This document shows, in pieces, positions 10,238-18,905 of a stretch of 64,000 bases of DNA; position 1 is the stretch's first letter, and the number at the start of each line of letters is the position of its first letter. The stretch comes from Bradyrhizobium sp. CCBAU 53340 (GTDB lineage: Bacteria; Pseudomonadota; Alphaproteobacteria; Rhizobiales; Xanthobacteraceae), in assembly GCF_015291645.1 (NCBI RefSeq), contig NZ_CP030055.1, forward strand, positions 186,001 through 250,000, in the 5' to 3' direction. Under the pieces are notes generated by a model. That model was not told where the DNA came from. It worked only from the letters and a program-made list of their open reading frames with translations, and ran no database searches. The position numbers and the translations under genes were made by a program.

Positions 10238-11025
10238 TGATGTTGAAAACAATAGCGCAGATGCACGAGGAGAGACTGAAAGGACTTCAGACTCGGCCGC
10301 TCGATGAGGAGGCGACGCGGCTCAGGCTCGAAACAACCTTCGACTTCTGGGCCAGGTGGCTGAGCGTCCTTAAGCCGTTGTCCGGAGGCGATTGCTTCGG
10401 CGGCCTTAGCGGAATCTTCGATTCGCGCGGGCGATCTGCGTATGACGAGGTCGCAGCCGGAATCAAATCGATGAAGAACGCGCTGGGAGTGGGGCGCCTG
10501 AACTTCAACACGTATTTCATCCTTCGGCATATCTTGGCCGACGCGTGCAAGCGAGCGCTGACCGAATCCGGTGTCGACACCGCGCTTTGCGCCGTGATGG
10601 CCTTCGCGACGCTCGAACTCGGAGGTGAGCTCGATCCGTCTTATGGACTTTTCCCGGAACGAAAGTTCCTCTCGGAGCGCGGCTTCAATGACGCGGAGCT
10701 TCCCGACAACGATGTCGAAGCCTTTTGGGAGCTGGAGGCGCGGCATGCCAGGCCTGAGTACGACGGGTCTGAATTCAGGGACATTCTCTGGTTAGGGCGA
10801 TGGGAACAGGTCCTCTCAACGCCCGAGGAGTTCGAGTGTCAATTCCCGGGAGCAAAAGCCAGTCAAGCGAACCTGATTCGGGTGGTGAAGCCCATCTTCG
10901 ATCGTTTGGAGCCGGTTATGGATAGCTGGGTTCTTCGGAACTTCTTGCTGTGGGTGGAGCCGCTGCTCCGTCACCCCCTGCAAGAACGTCTTTCCGGACG
11001 CGTGCCCCCGGCGCAGGCTGCGTGA
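10237..11025 (+). CDS. hypothetical protein coupled to the preceding gene
   Basis: A 262-residue, mostly helical, tryptophan-containing protein (DFWARWLSVLKPLSGGDCFG, EFRDILWLGRWEQVL). No family is recognised. The ATG overlaps the upstream stop (TAATG), so translation is probably coupled and the two proteins may act together. A strong intrinsic terminator at 11042-11073 closes the unit. Confidence 0.65.
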   Translation: MMLKTIAQMHEERLKGLQTRPLDEEATRLRLETTFDFWARWLSVLKPLSGGDCFGGLSGIFDSRGRSAYDEVAAGIKSMKNALGVGRLNFNTYFILRHILADACKRALTESGVDTALCAVMAFATLELGGELDPSYGLFPERKFLSERGFNDAELPDNDVEAFWELEARHARPEYDGSEFRDILWLGRWEQVLSTPEEFECQFPGAKASQANLIRVVKPIFDRLEPVMDSWVLRNFLLWVEPLLRHPLQERLSGRVPPAQAA

Positions 11026-11041
11026 CGTGAGGCGACACCAA

Positions 11042-11073
11042 GAAAGGGAGCTCGAACGCTCGGGCTCCCTTTC
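11042..11073. terminator. bidirectional intrinsic terminator between convergent genes
   Basis: A perfect 10-bp stem, GAAAGGGAGC paired with GCTCCCTTTC, separated by 12 bases. A-rich sequence lies on the left side and T-rich on the right. It sits exactly between the plus-strand gene ending at 11025 and the minus-strand gene ending at 11072. Confidence 0.8.
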
Positions 11074-11758
11074 AATGTTCAAGCTCGCTTCGCGCGCGAG
11101 GAAAGACCAACAAACCGTCATCGTAGGAAATACGCCCCCTGCGAACAGTCTTGAGGACGTAGTCAGTGGCCCGATCTGGATTGCGGTCTATCGACTGGAC
11201 GTGTATCCGCTCGATCTGCCTGGCGGCACGGATATACAGACCATGCTTTTCGCGAAAATAATCAGTCAGGCCCTGCTTCAGGCGCGAAGTGGGCGGCAAG
11301 AGAAGCAGCCCATGGAAATGGAGGCCCTCATTGTAAGCCGGCTCGTTCCTAGCCACTCGCCTGCGCTTGCTTACGGGTAGGTCAAGCGCTCCCAGCAGCA
11401 CGGGTAGTTGGTCAGTCGGCGCAGTTCTCGGCTTCCGGTGAACGTCGGTCACTAAGATGGAATACAGCCGAGCAACTTCGTCTCGCATCCTCTGCATCAC
11501 TGTTTGACTCGGCCCGGTGATGTTGGAGAACATGATTGTCAGCATGTATCCAGACCAGCCAACGTCGAGTCGGTCGGTAACTAACCCGGCGTAACCCGCT
11601 AGCCAGTGTTCTGGCCTTTGTATGGCGGTGCCGCCAATGCCGGTGATCTTACCCGATGGCTGGCGAGCCTCCGGATCGTCTGGTTTGGCGATATGAGTGC
11701 TTGGACTGGGTTGCTCTGTAGCAATAGTGGACCATATGCGGTCCTCGACGAGGTGCAT
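11072..11758 (-). CDS. HUH-type Rep-like protein
   Basis: A 228-residue protein carrying the three motifs of single-tyrosine HUH replication initiators in the right order: motif 1 GYMLTIMFSN, motif 2 GLHFHGLLLLP (the His-hydrophobic-His metal-binding motif), and motif 3 ATDYVLKTVRRG (Tyr with Lys three residues later). Proteins of this kind nick single-stranded DNA at an origin or transfer site. The assignment rests on motifs alone; the family also includes relatives that have lost activity. It is transcribed towards the left, convergent with the four-gene unit. No membrane segment is seen. Confidence 0.6.
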   Translation of the reverse strand: MHLVEDRIWSTIATEQPSPSTHIAKPDDPEARQPSGKITGIGGTAIQRPEHWLAGYAGLVTDRLDVGWSGYMLTIMFSNITGPSQTVMQRMRDEVARLYSILVTDVHRKPRTAPTDQLPVLLGALDLPVSKRRRVARNEPAYNEGLHFHGLLLLPPTSRLKQGLTDYFREKHGLYIRAARQIERIHVQSIDRNPDRATDYVLKTVRRGRISYDDGLLVFPRARSELEH

Positions 11759-12879
11759 TTAAAACATCCTATGGAGCAGGAGCGATCGAGTGGCCCATCC
11801 AACAAGTATCGGGAGCCTGCGATACATTTAGCGAGCGGGGCATGCTTCCATCGGCCACAGCCGAAAATATTTTGTCGGACGTAACCGACCTTCAATGCTT
11901 CGACCGAGGGGATGTGCTTCTCGCCCTCACTTCGTTCGGGCGAGCCTTCGGACCACAGGTAAGTTCGTTTGGTAGCTTTACGAAGCCTATTTTTATGTGC
12001 GGTTACGGAGGAGGTCATCACTTTGCCTTGCCGGCAAAATGATCCGTGCGTTTAGCGGCATCGGCATCATCGGACCAGAGGAACCACTCTCGTGGTCGGG
12101 GCCGGCAGTGCGGTGAGCCCCGTTACTCCTCTGCTTGTCTGCGCAGGGTCTCGGCAAGACCGGTCCGACGATCGTGCCACCCTTGACGGTCCAAAGCTTT
12201 CCCGTCTCTCGTCAGGCTTGGTTTAGCGACCGTTGCCTGCTTGGGTCGTTCATTTCCAGGAGTGGACCGGACGATGAGTCCAGGGCTCCGACCGGTGTCC
12301 CAGCCCACCGGGTTTCCGCAAGTACTCTTGCTCAGAGGTCGCGGTTCTAAGCCATGCTGGAATGTCCGATTACTTATCTGCGGACGGTCTTCTTCCCAGC
12401 TCCTCAAAACGGTGCGAGTTGTGAGCTAGGGGTTCGAGACACCTGCTGAGTTCATAAGGTGCGCGTCCGCAGTCCAACGGGGAGCAACGGACGGGCTAAC
12501 TGATAAGCCGCTATCTACAGTCGAAACGGATGAGCAGAAGCGTCAAAATGATCTTTTCGACGAACTGGACGCGCAAGGCCAAGTACGATTGCGAAGGGAA
12601 TCCGCTGCTCGGGTCCGCAGAAGAGCGGAAGGCATCGATGATCCTGAGGAAGGGAGATACTCGTCTTCGAACAAAACGACACCAAAGAGCCGACAGTGAC
12701 GACACTGAAACGCATGAGCGATTGATTGAGCGGCGTGGCTGGCGAGCGTTACGTATAGGTAACCCGTCAACGGGCTGGTGCCGTTGGACAACGAAGGAAC
12801 ACGACCGTAGATTCACGGTCTACGACGCGCGTTGGAATCGATATTATCGGGCCGTGCAACCTATCCGATTCGCTTCATC
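11759..12879. other. 1.1-kb region without a convincing gene
   Basis: Short frames exist on both strands, but none has consistent codon use or a recognisable sequence. At 11920-11944 there is a hairpin with a 7-bp stem (CTCGCCC / GGGCGAG). A smaller hairpin (ACCAC tctc GTGGT) lies near 12080-12100. The region is upstream of the HUH gene, so it could hold its promoter and a nicking origin, but no specific nick site is identifiable by eye. Confidence 0.4.
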
Positions 12880-13869
12880 ATGCGCCGCCCTCGCTATGGA
12901 TCCCTTGTCGAGAAAGCGACCCAAGCCGCCGTTGCGGCAATCGAGGTCTACAACAAACCCGGATTCAAGTACCGGGAGGAAACCTTTTCGATCCTGATGC
13001 TGAATGCGTGGGAGCTTCTGCTTAAGGCGCGCATCCTCAAGGCTAACCGGAACAAGCTCCGCTCTATCGAGGTATGGGAGCCGAGGATCACGAAGACAGG
13101 TAGCGGTAAGAGGCTAGCCCCGAAAAAGAACCGGGCCGGCAACACGATGACTATCGGCGTGCTGCCAGGGGCGAACATCGTGAGGCAGTACGCGCAGGAT
13201 TCGATTGATGACCACGCTATCGAGAACATCTCGCTCCTGATGGAGATCAGGGACAACGCGATCCACTTCCACAACGTGAGCCGGGACCTGCATAAGAGGG
13301 TGCAGGAGGTCGGAGCCGCGGCGCTGCGCAACTTCGCTTTCGCTGCAAGGAAATGGTTTAATTGCGACCTGTCCCAGTATCAGTTCGCGCTGATGCCCGT
13401 CGCCTTCGAGACACCGGCTGGAGTCATACAGACGGTCTTCAATGATGACACCAAAGGCGCCGCTGGCAAGCTCGCAAAGCTGTTGGCTGATCAGGAGCGG
13501 AAATTCCCCTTCGAGGCTGCTAAGCCCTTCAATGTCGGCGTGGAGGTCGAGCTGAAGTTCGTCCGGAACGCCAACGCGCAGGCGATACCGGTCATCGTCT
13601 CCCCCAACGATCCCAATGCCATTCGGGTGACGTTGAGCGAGGAGGACATGCTGAAGCGCTACCCCTGGGACTACCGGACGCTTTGCAAGGCGCTACGGAA
13701 GACACCCAACTTCAAAGAGAACGAGAGATTTCATAAGCTGCGCAGACCCCTTGAGGACGATCCGCGGCTTTGTCGCGTTCGTCTCCTCGATCCAAGGAAC
13801 AAGAAAAGCTCAAAGCAGCGATTTTACAGCCCGGCCATCCTCGACGAGATTGTGAAGCACTATGTTTGA
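12880..13869 (+). CDS. DUF3644 family protein, HEPN-like
   Basis: A 329-residue DUF3644 protein, recognised by YNKPGFKYREETFSILMLNA followed by WELLLKARILKANRNK. Residues 124-129 read RDNAIH, matching the R-x4-H catalytic pattern of HEPN ribonucleases, preceded by a helix ending in LLMEIRDN. The C-terminal half is basic. DUF3644 genes are often found in defence or mobile loci; a toxin or RNase role is inferred from the motif. The ATG at 12880 (MRRPRYGSLVEK) is preferred over an upstream start in another context. Confidence 0.75.
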   Translation: MRRPRYGSLVEKATQAAVAAIEVYNKPGFKYREETFSILMLNAWELLLKARILKANRNKLRSIEVWEPRITKTGSGKRLAPKKNRAGNTMTIGVLPGANIVRQYAQDSIDDHAIENISLLMEIRDNAIHFHNVSRDLHKRVQEVGAAALRNFAFAARKWFNCDLSQYQFALMPVAFETPAGVIQTVFNDDTKGAAGKLAKLLADQERKFPFEAAKPFNVGVEVELKFVRNANAQAIPVIVSPNDPNAIRVTLSEEDMLKRYPWDYRTLCKALRKTPNFKENERFHKLRRPLEDDPRLCRVRLLDPRNKKSSKQRFYSPAILDEIVKHYV

Positions 13870-14097
13870 GCGGCTGCGGCGTGATCAAACAATATGTTTC
13901 GAGAAATGCGGTCCGTCTTCAGCATGCGTCGGATAAGCGTCCGGACGTTCTTCGCGCCGCGCCAACTCCGAATCGGATGACGCGACTGTGATCATGGGCA
14001 AACCGTCCAAGAAGATCTTCGCATGCTTGCCGTTGGTACTAACGCGGTTGCCGATACCGAATCGCGTCTAGCTCGCTGGTCACCGCTTCCTTTTCGG

Positions 14098-14844
14098 TCA
14101 CTGGCACATTGCAAGGTGGCCGCCGTCTTCGCGCTCGTTAATGTCGATTTTGGCGTTGTCGACCGTTCGCGCAATCATCTTCCGCAACGTGCTGTCATGG
14201 CCCGGTGTCGTTTTCACGAGCAGGGTCCCGGCACCCGTGAAGAACACGTTGATTGAGTGACCAGTCCCTCTTGCTTCCGCGTACGGCGCGCTATCGGCCA
14301 CGACTGGCGCCGGGATGTCGCGCAAGAGCCGCAAGTCGTAATCACGACCGTCAGTGGTGACCACGGTGCCAGATTCCACGCCAGCAAAACCGGTATTGCG
14401 CATGGGCTCCGGAACCGTGCATTTCATGCCCAACAAGTTCAGGAAGCGCAGCACGTCCCCCGGGATTTCTTTCGGGCTCGCGCTGGATACCGTTCGTTGA
14501 GGAAGCCCGGCCCCGCAGTCCCCTCCGGTAGCAACCGCGAAGGCAACTTTGTCTGTCAGTGCTATGACGACGGCGCTAGCGCTGCGCGGGAAATAAAGCA
14601 GATACAGGCTATTCCTCGGAGTCTCAGCAACTGCTACCAGTGCACCAGCGCTAGCCAGCGCAGCGTTGCTGACTTTGTAAAACATCCCGAACACACCCGC
14701 TCTTGCGCCGTCTCCCAAGAACATAGTCCCCTCGCGCATGACCGCTCCGCCGCCGAAATTGCACATCATGCCGTCAGCTTTCGCGGCGGTAGCTGCCCAC
14801 GTCATGACGGTCATCATGCAAAGCGATATCAGCAGTTTCTTCAT
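14098..14844 (-). CDS. secreted protein of unknown function
   Basis: A 248-residue protein with a clear signal peptide (MKKLLISLCMMTVMTWAATA, cleavage probably after AKA). The mature protein has five or so cysteines (MMCNFGGG, GGDCGAG, GMKCTVP, and the C-terminal MCQ), suggesting disulfides in the periplasm. No family is recognised. It is followed upstream on the same strand by the DUF3892-like frame at 14875-15072 with only 30 bp between. Confidence 0.7.
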   Translation of the reverse strand: MKKLLISLCMMTVMTWAATAAKADGMMCNFGGGAVMREGTMFLGDGARAGVFGMFYKVSNAALASAGALVAVAETPRNSLYLLYFPRSASAVVIALTDKVAFAVATGGDCGAGLPQRTVSSASPKEIPGDVLRFLNLLGMKCTVPEPMRNTGFAGVESGTVVTTDGRDYDLRLLRDIPAPVVADSAPYAEARGTGHSINVFFTGAGTLLVKTTPGHDSTLRKMIARTVDNAKIDINEREDGGHLAMCQ

Positions 14845-14874
14845 TGTGTGGAACCTTTCGAAATTGGTTGCTGA

Positions 14875-15072
14875 TTACCTACACTCCGGTAGGCTCCATA
14901 GGTTGTCAGGCAGGAAGTCATCCGTCTCCGTTTTGAGGTAGTCGCGACTCTCATGCTTCGCGACTTTCACCCATACGGACTTGCCCTGCTCGCTTACGTA
15001 GTAGGAACGGGGATCCCGCTCGACGTTAGCGATCGCGGTTTCTTCAGAGTCTCGCCAGCCACTACCGTGCAT
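14875..15072 (-). CDS. DUF3892-like small protein, possibly N-terminally truncated
   Basis: The 65 residues resemble the C-terminal part of DUF3892 proteins: WRDSEETAIANVERDP, then SYYVSEQGKSVWVKVAK, then DYLKTETDDFLPDNLWSLPE. The same frame remains open upstream for about 50 codons (including SGIGDTNHRTAS) but offers no ATG, GTG or TTG, so either the ATG at 15072 is used or the 5' end is degraded. Function of the family is unknown. Confidence 0.55.
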   Translation of the reverse strand: MHGSGWRDSEETAIANVERDPRSYYVSEQGKSVWVKVAKHESRDYLKTETDDFLPDNLWSLPECR

Positions 15073-15207
15073 GTGATTTGACGAGCAGCTGTATGCTTTC
15101 CCATCGTTGCGGGGGCCGCTATTGACTGTTGACGAAGACGGACTCGCTGTCCTGTGGTTGGTATCTCCAATGCCACTAACGGCCCCTAAGCTGTGTCGCG
15201 GGGACGG

Positions 15208-15236
15208 AAGGCCACCCCCGCCAAGGTGGCCTTTTC
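15208..15236 (+). terminator. perfect intrinsic terminator with no known gene upstream
   Basis: A 9-bp perfect stem, AAGGCCACC paired with GGTGGCCTT, an 8-base loop and a run of T. It points along the plus strand, yet no plus-strand gene precedes it; both neighbours are on the minus strand. It overlaps a degenerate copy (15190-15222) of the island's dispersed repeat core. Confidence 0.6.
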
Positions 15237-15327
15237 CGACTCAGGGTTGAAACGGTGGATGATTCGCGCTGCAGAGTCGAATCCCGGAACCGTCTTACAG
15301 TGGATATCGGAGTCGCTCAGTACTCGG

Positions 15328-15912
15328 TCAAAGCTGCTGCACGACCCTTCGCTGCGCATCTGCATTCTCTTCGATGTATCGCTGTGTGGTCCGCAGGTTG
15401 GAGTGTCCGGCTAGGGCTTGAACGTCCCTGAGTGATCCGCCGACGGTGGAAATCTTCCGCGCAGCGCCAGTGATGAAGGTCCTTCGGCCGCTGTGACTGG
15501 AGCAGCCGACGAAGCCCAAGTGCCGATACCATCGCTGGAACATGTTCACGATCACTTGCGGTGATGTGCACGCCATTCGCTCAGTGCTGATCACGTAGTT
15601 GCCCGTCTCTCTGGTCAGAGTTTGTCGGCACGCGATGAGCGACGCCCTAATTTCGGGATGGATGGGAATTACACGGCCAGACGTTCCTTTGCTCGCATCA
15701 TCGGTTAGGTGGATGGCATGGCCGACTTGGCCAGTCGCGTCGCTGACCATGCGCCAAGTCAGGTGAGCGATCTCCTTCGCTCTAAGCCCGGCCTTTGTCG
15801 AGAGCAGGAAGATCAGCCTGTTCCGCTCCGGGTATCTGGTGGTTGAGAGATAGGCGAGGGTCGCCTCGGCTTGTCCTTTGCTCAACGTCTTTGCTTGCTT
15901 CCCCAAGCCCAT
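15328..15912 (-). CDS. small single-domain tyrosine recombinase
   Basis: A 194-residue protein that is only the catalytic domain of the phage-integrase family. The active-site set is visible: Arg44 in KAGLRAKEIAHLTW, a Lys near 75 in the beta-hairpin (DDASKGTSG), His140-x2-Arg143 (SSHSGRRTF), His170 (LAGHSNLRTTQ) and Tyr179 (QRYIEEN). It lacks the N-terminal SAM-like domain of XerC or typical integrases, like FimB/FimE-type enzymes. The dispersed repeat cores lie immediately on either side (15190 and 16035), so these are plausible substrates; that is inference. Confidence 0.88.
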   Translation of the reverse strand: MGLGKQAKTLSKGQAEATLAYLSTTRYPERNRLIFLLSTKAGLRAKEIAHLTWRMVSDATGQVGHAIHLTDDASKGTSGRVIPIHPEIRASLIACRQTLTRETGNYVISTERMACTSPQVIVNMFQRWYRHLGFVGCSSHSGRRTFITGAARKISTVGGSLRDVQALAGHSNLRTTQRYIEENADAQRRVVQQL

Positions 15913-16034
15913 CTCGTCCTCCAGGCGTCGGTCGACGGCTAACAGGACGCTGGACTGTAATCAGTTCGGATCATTGGTACATGCTTGCGTAGCAGGGCGG
16001 CCAGAAGGTCTACTTTCTAACCGGCTTTTTGCGA

Positions 16035-16077
16035 GCTGTGCTACCCTTTCCGGGGACCCAATTCGGCTACCCCCGCC
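16035..16077. repeat. dispersed repeat core, copy 1
   Basis: Core GCTGTGCTACCCTTTCCGGG followed by GACCCAATTCGGCTACCCCCGCC. Copies 2-4 are at 20076, 22871 and 25820, all in the same orientation. Within the core GCTACCC occurs twice, about 26 bp apart, and CCGGGG can pair with CCCCGG. Here only the core is conserved, unlike the other copies, which share 150-250 bp. Confidence 0.75.
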
Positions 16078-16145
16078 AGGGCGGCTGTACCCCGGTCCCT
16101 GCCACTCACCATGCGGATCGTTAGTCCGATAGGCGGGCGCTTTTT

Positions 16146-17141
16146 TTACGAGAGCGGGTCGACTTCCTCGTCAGGCTGCGGCTCGCCTTTGGCGACTAAC
16201 TCTTTCAGGAGTTCCAAATCGTCGTTCTTCAGGCCACCGCCGTACTTTGCCAGAAGCTTCGCATAAAACTGGTGAACGTCGGTATCATCGATGATCCAGC
16301 CAACTTGGTTGTTCTGCCCGGGGATTTTAATAAGGCGCTCCACCTGGGCGATGGTGAACTGCTCAAAAGCGTCGAGCTTTCCGATATAGCTATGCGTAGA
16401 GGCGAAACTGCCGCTATTGCTCAGGCTGTTGATGGCAAGATCGCTCTCAACCTGACTGGCTATCTTGATGTCAGGGAAACGGTCCTTAAAGAAATCGGAG
16501 ATCTTCGAGTAGTAATTAATGGACGATTTCTTCTCGGTCTCCCACTCGTCCCGCAGGAATTCATTGAAAGCGCCGTCGGAGAGCTGCGAGCGATAGTCCT
16601 TGTCCTCTGACACTAGATATAAGTCCGTACCTTTAGCGATAGTCGCCAACAACGTTTCCCAATTCATGGCATCTCCGAGGCTCTCGTTCTTTCCGGGCGG
16701 ATTGCCGAGCCGGACGCGCCGCAGCGCGTTCAGATAGTGCTCGTCATCGAACTCGGGCTTGGTCGCCACCTTGAAAAGGCCGGTCACGACCTCGTCGGCC
16801 TTGAGCGACATATTCTCGGCATCTTCTTTCATCTTACCAACCAGCTCAGCGTGGAGCTTGTCGGCCTTCTTCAAAGTGCCTCTCAGCTCCTCGTATTCCG
16901 AATAGTCTTTCGAGAACGCCGGAAAGGACGCATTGAACTTAGCTTCGCGCAGCTTTTTCATCGCGTCGGATATTTTCGCACCCCGATTGCGCCAGAACTC
17001 GTCCCCGACCTGCTTCGGAACTATGAGGCTGATCTCCTTATTCTTCACCAAAGCGACTAGCTTCTTCAGCTCTTCAATGTCCTCACTGGTGAGGTGATAG
17101 AAAGAAAGCAGGACGTTTGTGTCGATGAAAAGAGTGATCAT
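16146..17141 (-). CDS. PIN-like ribonuclease, DUF4935 family
   Basis: A 331-residue protein beginning at ATG 17141. The PIN fold is shown by MITLFIDTNVLLSFYH with the first catalytic Asp, SLIVPKQVGDEFWRNRGAKI with Glu, GDAMNWETLLA and DLYLVSEDKDYRSQL with the later acidic residues. A helical insert occupies the middle, as in DUF4935 proteins. Members of this group occur as toxin- or defence-associated nucleases. The upstream in-frame extension to 17411 has a different composition and is not counted. It is divergent from the DUF2235 gene. Confidence 0.75.
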   Translation of the reverse strand: MITLFIDTNVLLSFYHLTSEDIEELKKLVALVKNKEISLIVPKQVGDEFWRNRGAKISDAMKKLREAKFNASFPAFSKDYSEYEELRGTLKKADKLHAELVGKMKEDAENMSLKADEVVTGLFKVATKPEFDDEHYLNALRRVRLGNPPGKNESLGDAMNWETLLATIAKGTDLYLVSEDKDYRSQLSDGAFNEFLRDEWETEKKSSINYYSKISDFFKDRFPDIKIASQVESDLAINSLSNSGSFASTHSYIGKLDAFEQFTIAQVERLIKIPGQNNQVGWIIDDTDVHQFYAKLLAKYGGGLKNDDLELLKELVAKGEPQPDEEVDPLS

Positions 17142-17486
17142 GCGCCGACTCGCAAAAGACCGGCGCAGTGAAGAGTACCAGGAGAGCTTTTTCAAGGGCT
17201 CATCCGCAGGTTTAGTGCTGAGGGGCCTTGACGCGCCAGGTCTCGACAGAAACGTGGCCATCGCCCCAGCAGGGTTGACGGCAAGCTGGGCATGCCGAGC
17301 CGCCGGCCGTATGGCCGCCTTACCCTTCCCATGAGCATCGCCGATCTTATTGCGGAGTAATCCCGGCCCCGCAAAAGTAGCGAGATACGGAAACAATCGC
17401 GCTGCGTGCATTTGTGCGGCAAACGGATTACCCTCGGGCTATGGGTCGATTCGCTTTAGTTCAAGCGGACGAGGCGGGGTGTCATC
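17142..17486. other. divergent intergenic region between PIN and DUF2235 genes
   Basis: 345 bp that must hold promoters for both flanking genes. A minus-strand frame is open through much of it (up to 17411) but reads as low-complexity Ala/Gly/Arg sequence without a family match. No clear operator or sigma-70 box stands out by eye. Confidence 0.4.
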
Positions 17487-18785
17487 ATGAGAACGGCTTG
17501 GCGGATATTCGAGCGTTTTGCGCATTGGGTTGGTCTATTCATAGCCATCGTGGCCATCGTAGCGGTGGGCGTGATCATTGGTCGGCCAGCGGAGAAGAGC
17601 GGCTACCAGCCAAACTTTGCAAACGTCGAGCAACAGCAAAAGCGACTTGTGGTCTTCTTTGATGGCACCTGGAATAGCGTCGATAGCAACACAAATGTCT
17701 GGCGCATGCGGGCGCTGTGCGCGGCCAAGAGCAAGGATGGAAAATCCCAGCTTGTTTACTATTCCGTCGGCGTCAACGGCTTCTTGGGCGGAGTATTCGG
17801 CCAAGGTCTCGATGATAACATCCGTCTAGCGTACGAATGGCTTATCGAAAACTACAATGACGGGGATGAAATCTTCATCTTCGGATTTAGCCGAGGGGCC
17901 TTCACGGCTAGAAGCTTTGCGGGATTGATCGCCATTAATGGCATTCTGAAAGCTGGAGCGCCGATTGGAGTGGCTGAGTTGTTTGAGCGCTATAAGAAGG
18001 GAAACGAAGAGAGCATCTGGGATCTAAGGGACAAGGTAGCGGCTGGGGACACTAGCAAGATAACCCAGCAGGAGAAATGGCTGCTCAAATACTCATTGCC
18101 GACAAAGATAAAGGTAGTCGGTGTCTGGGACACAGTAGGATCAGTGGGATTGGCAGCTGGGAATATCCCCGGTGTTAGCCGTTCTTCGTTTGACTATCTG
18201 CAAACAGGACTTCGCATCCATATTCTGAATGGTTATCATGCTCTTGCTATTGACGAGCACCGCAAAGATTTCGCCCCAACGCTTTGGGACGTTCATCATA
18301 AAGACCCGAAGAATCTTTCGCAGGTCCGCCCCCTATCGGGGGTGGAGCAGCGGTGGTTCGTTGGCGCGCACGCAAATGTCGGGGGAGGCTATGAGACCGA
18401 TCTACTTGCGCAAGCACCACTGCGTTGGATGATGAAGAAGGCCGAGTCCCAAGGGCTTTCATTCCGTTCCGAAGTGGACCTTGATGGCGATGATATGACA
18501 GGAAAAATTGCCGACTCCTATAAGTCATTTGGATCGGGAGTGTATGCTTGGATTTTTCCGCCGCTTTATCGCACCATTGGACAAGAGCCGGACATTCGAG
18601 ACGACGGAAGCCATGTTAACGTAAACGAGACGATAGACGCCAGCGTGTTTAAGCGATGGCGCTCGGACCCCACGTATCGCCCGGCTAATCTTGTCGAGTG
18701 GGCGCAGCGCAAGAAAGTTGATCCGGCTCAATTTCAGACTTCCGTGCGGGCGGACGACCCTAGCGTTGGCGTATCGGACCCATAG
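17487..18785 (+). CDS. DUF2235 alpha/beta-hydrolase with N-terminal membrane anchor
   Basis: A 432-residue protein. Residues 13-31 form one membrane segment (WVGLFIAIVAIVAVGVIIG). The DUF2235 domain follows: KRLVVFFDGTWNSVDSNTNV, the nucleophile elbow GFSRGAFTARSFAG with Ser135, VVGVWDTVGSVG, and WFVGAHANVGGGYE near the C-terminus. The family includes Tle1-type phospholipase effectors of type VI secretion, but many members are free-standing and of unknown role. No VgrG or PAAR gene is near, so an effector function is not supported here. The DUF3883 gene follows on the same strand. Confidence 0.85.
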   Translation: MRTAWRIFERFAHWVGLFIAIVAIVAVGVIIGRPAEKSGYQPNFANVEQQQKRLVVFFDGTWNSVDSNTNVWRMRALCAAKSKDGKSQLVYYSVGVNGFLGGVFGQGLDDNIRLAYEWLIENYNDGDEIFIFGFSRGAFTARSFAGLIAINGILKAGAPIGVAELFERYKKGNEESIWDLRDKVAAGDTSKITQQEKWLLKYSLPTKIKVVGVWDTVGSVGLAAGNIPGVSRSSFDYLQTGLRIHILNGYHALAIDEHRKDFAPTLWDVHHKDPKNLSQVRPLSGVEQRWFVGAHANVGGGYETDLLAQAPLRWMMKKAESQGLSFRSEVDLDGDDMTGKIADSYKSFGSGVYAWIFPPLYRTIGQEPDIRDDGSHVNVNETIDASVFKRWRSDPTYRPANLVEWAQRKKVDPAQFQTSVRADDPSVGVSDP

Positions 18786-18905
18786 CCGACCTGCATCTGA
18801 GAGCTTGTTACTTCGACGGCGCGAGCTCAAGTGACGACGTCGGCTACGGACCCCGCCAAAGCGCGTCATCACGACAGACATAGAGAAGATTTCGTAGGAA
18901 AGACC

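Noticed and set aside
11599..12021. Minus-strand frame of 140 codons
   Set aside because: It overlaps the HUH gene in another frame and reads through a hairpin as low-complexity sequence (SEGSPERSEGE); no family.
12530..12997. Plus-strand frame of 155 codons before the DUF3644 gene
   Set aside because: It overlaps the DUF3644 start in a different frame and has no family features.
15240..15300. tRNA-like sequence (GAGTCGAATCCCG)
   Set aside because: No acceptor or anticodon stems could be folded around it.
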